7,056 nucleotides of DNA, taken from NCBI GenBank assembly GCA_002305235.1, contig DBQL01000069.1, forward strand, positions 1,551 through 8,606, read 5' to 3'. Shown here piece after piece: positions 7,024 to 7,056 of this stretch (position 1 is its first letter; every line of letters starts with the position of its first letter). This DNA is from Prevotella sp. UBA1395 (GTDB lineage Bacteria > Bacteroidota > Bacteroidia > Bacteroidales > Bacteroidaceae). Below the pieces are notes generated by a model. That model was not told the DNA's origin. It did not search any database and saw only the letters and a list, made by a program, of their open reading frames with translations. Both the position numbers and the translations under genes were made by a program.

Positions 7024-7056
7024 TTAGAATATAATGGCTATCAGGGTGACCGGTTC
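7024..7056 (-). CDS. C-terminal tail of an unidentified upstream gene (partial)
   Basis: Read on the minus strand from the window edge, one frame gives ten codons, EPVTLIAIIF, then TAA at 7026-7024. The alternating hydrophobic pattern looks like a closing beta-strand of a cupin-type domain, and stop-to-start distance to the acyl-CoA synthetase is 31 bases, matching the other operon gaps. An HTH-cupin regulator in front of an AMP-forming ligase is an arrangement I recall from Bacteroidales, but ten residues cannot prove it. Alternatively this is non-coding leader sequence and the frame is chance. Confidence 0.45.
   Translation of the reverse strand, partial: EPVTLIAIIF

Larger units (their letters stand above)
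792..7056 (-). other. Predicted minus-strand operon: (upstream gene)-acyl-CoA synthetase-proB-proA-argF'-threonine aldolase
   Basis: Five complete genes and one partial gene run in the same direction with gaps of 31, 57, 46, 38 and 3 bases. None of the gaps holds a hairpin followed by a T-run, and I see no convincing Bacteroidetes-type promoter (TTG with TAnnTTTG) in them. Co-transcription of proB, proA and argF' is very likely. Inclusion of the acyl-CoA synthetase and the lyase is inferred from spacing. The operon promoter must lie beyond the right edge. Confidence 0.7.

Noticed and set aside
6117..7034. A 305-codon plus-strand open frame antisense to the acyl-CoA synthetase
   Set aside because: No recognisable motifs, and full overlap with a clear ANL-family enzyme on the minus strand.
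6993..7056. A possible promoter directly ahead of the acyl-CoA synthetase (minus-strand TATATTCT)
   Set aside because: It differs from the Bacteroidetes TAnnTTTG element, has no TTG at the right distance, and lies in what appears to be the coding tail of the upstream gene.
1..7056. CRISPR arrays, IS ends, tRNA genes, integration sites, toxin-antitoxin or defence genes
   Set aside because: I looked for spaced direct repeats, terminal inverted repeats, cloverleaf-like segments and small paired ORFs and saw none; nearly all of the window is housekeeping coding sequence.

Overview
The window reads as ordinary core metabolism from a member of the Bacteroidales, most likely near Prevotella/Bacteroides. 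The main reason is the carbamoyltransferase at 1830-2792. It is the N-succinyl/acetylornithine type (ArgF') typical of Bacteroidetes, sitting directly behind proB-proA as in Bacteroides-type genomes. Most gene starts have A-rich leaders rather than strong Shine-Dalgarno sequences, which also fits. The base composition looks somewhat GC-rich for Prevotella, so I do not name a genus.

Layout: the plus strand carries only the 3' half of kbl (1-624), cut by the window edge. A 167-base convergent intergenic region (625-791) follows, with two hairpins and no gene. Everything else is on the minus strand and looks like one transcription unit read from right to left. It starts with the last ten codons of an unidentified upstream gene (7056-7024), then a MACS-type AMP-forming acyl-CoA synthetase (6992-5301), proB (5243-4128), proA (4081-2831), argF' (2792-1830) and a threonine-aldolase-family PLP lyase (1826-792). 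Gaps are 31, 57, 46, 38 and 3 bases.

How the genes fit together: ProB and ProA convert glutamate to glutamate 5-semialdehyde, the proline precursor. ArgF' makes the N-acylcitrulline intermediate of arginine synthesis, so the operon joins two branches that start from glutamate. The last gene of the operon (threonine aldolase) and the convergent kbl both encode PLP enzymes that release glycine in threonine catabolism, by different routes. The acyl-CoA synthetase has no obvious link to proline or arginine; its substrate cannot be fixed from sequence.

I found no mobile element, CRISPR array, tRNA/rRNA, toxin-antitoxin pair or defence system, and no sign of an undescribed multi-gene system. The most useful second-look items are Ser at the substrate-specificity position (residue 90) of ArgF', the 19-bp hairpin between kbl and the lyase gene, the GTG start of proB with a strong AAGGAG site behind a GC-rich hairpin, and the partial gene at the right edge.
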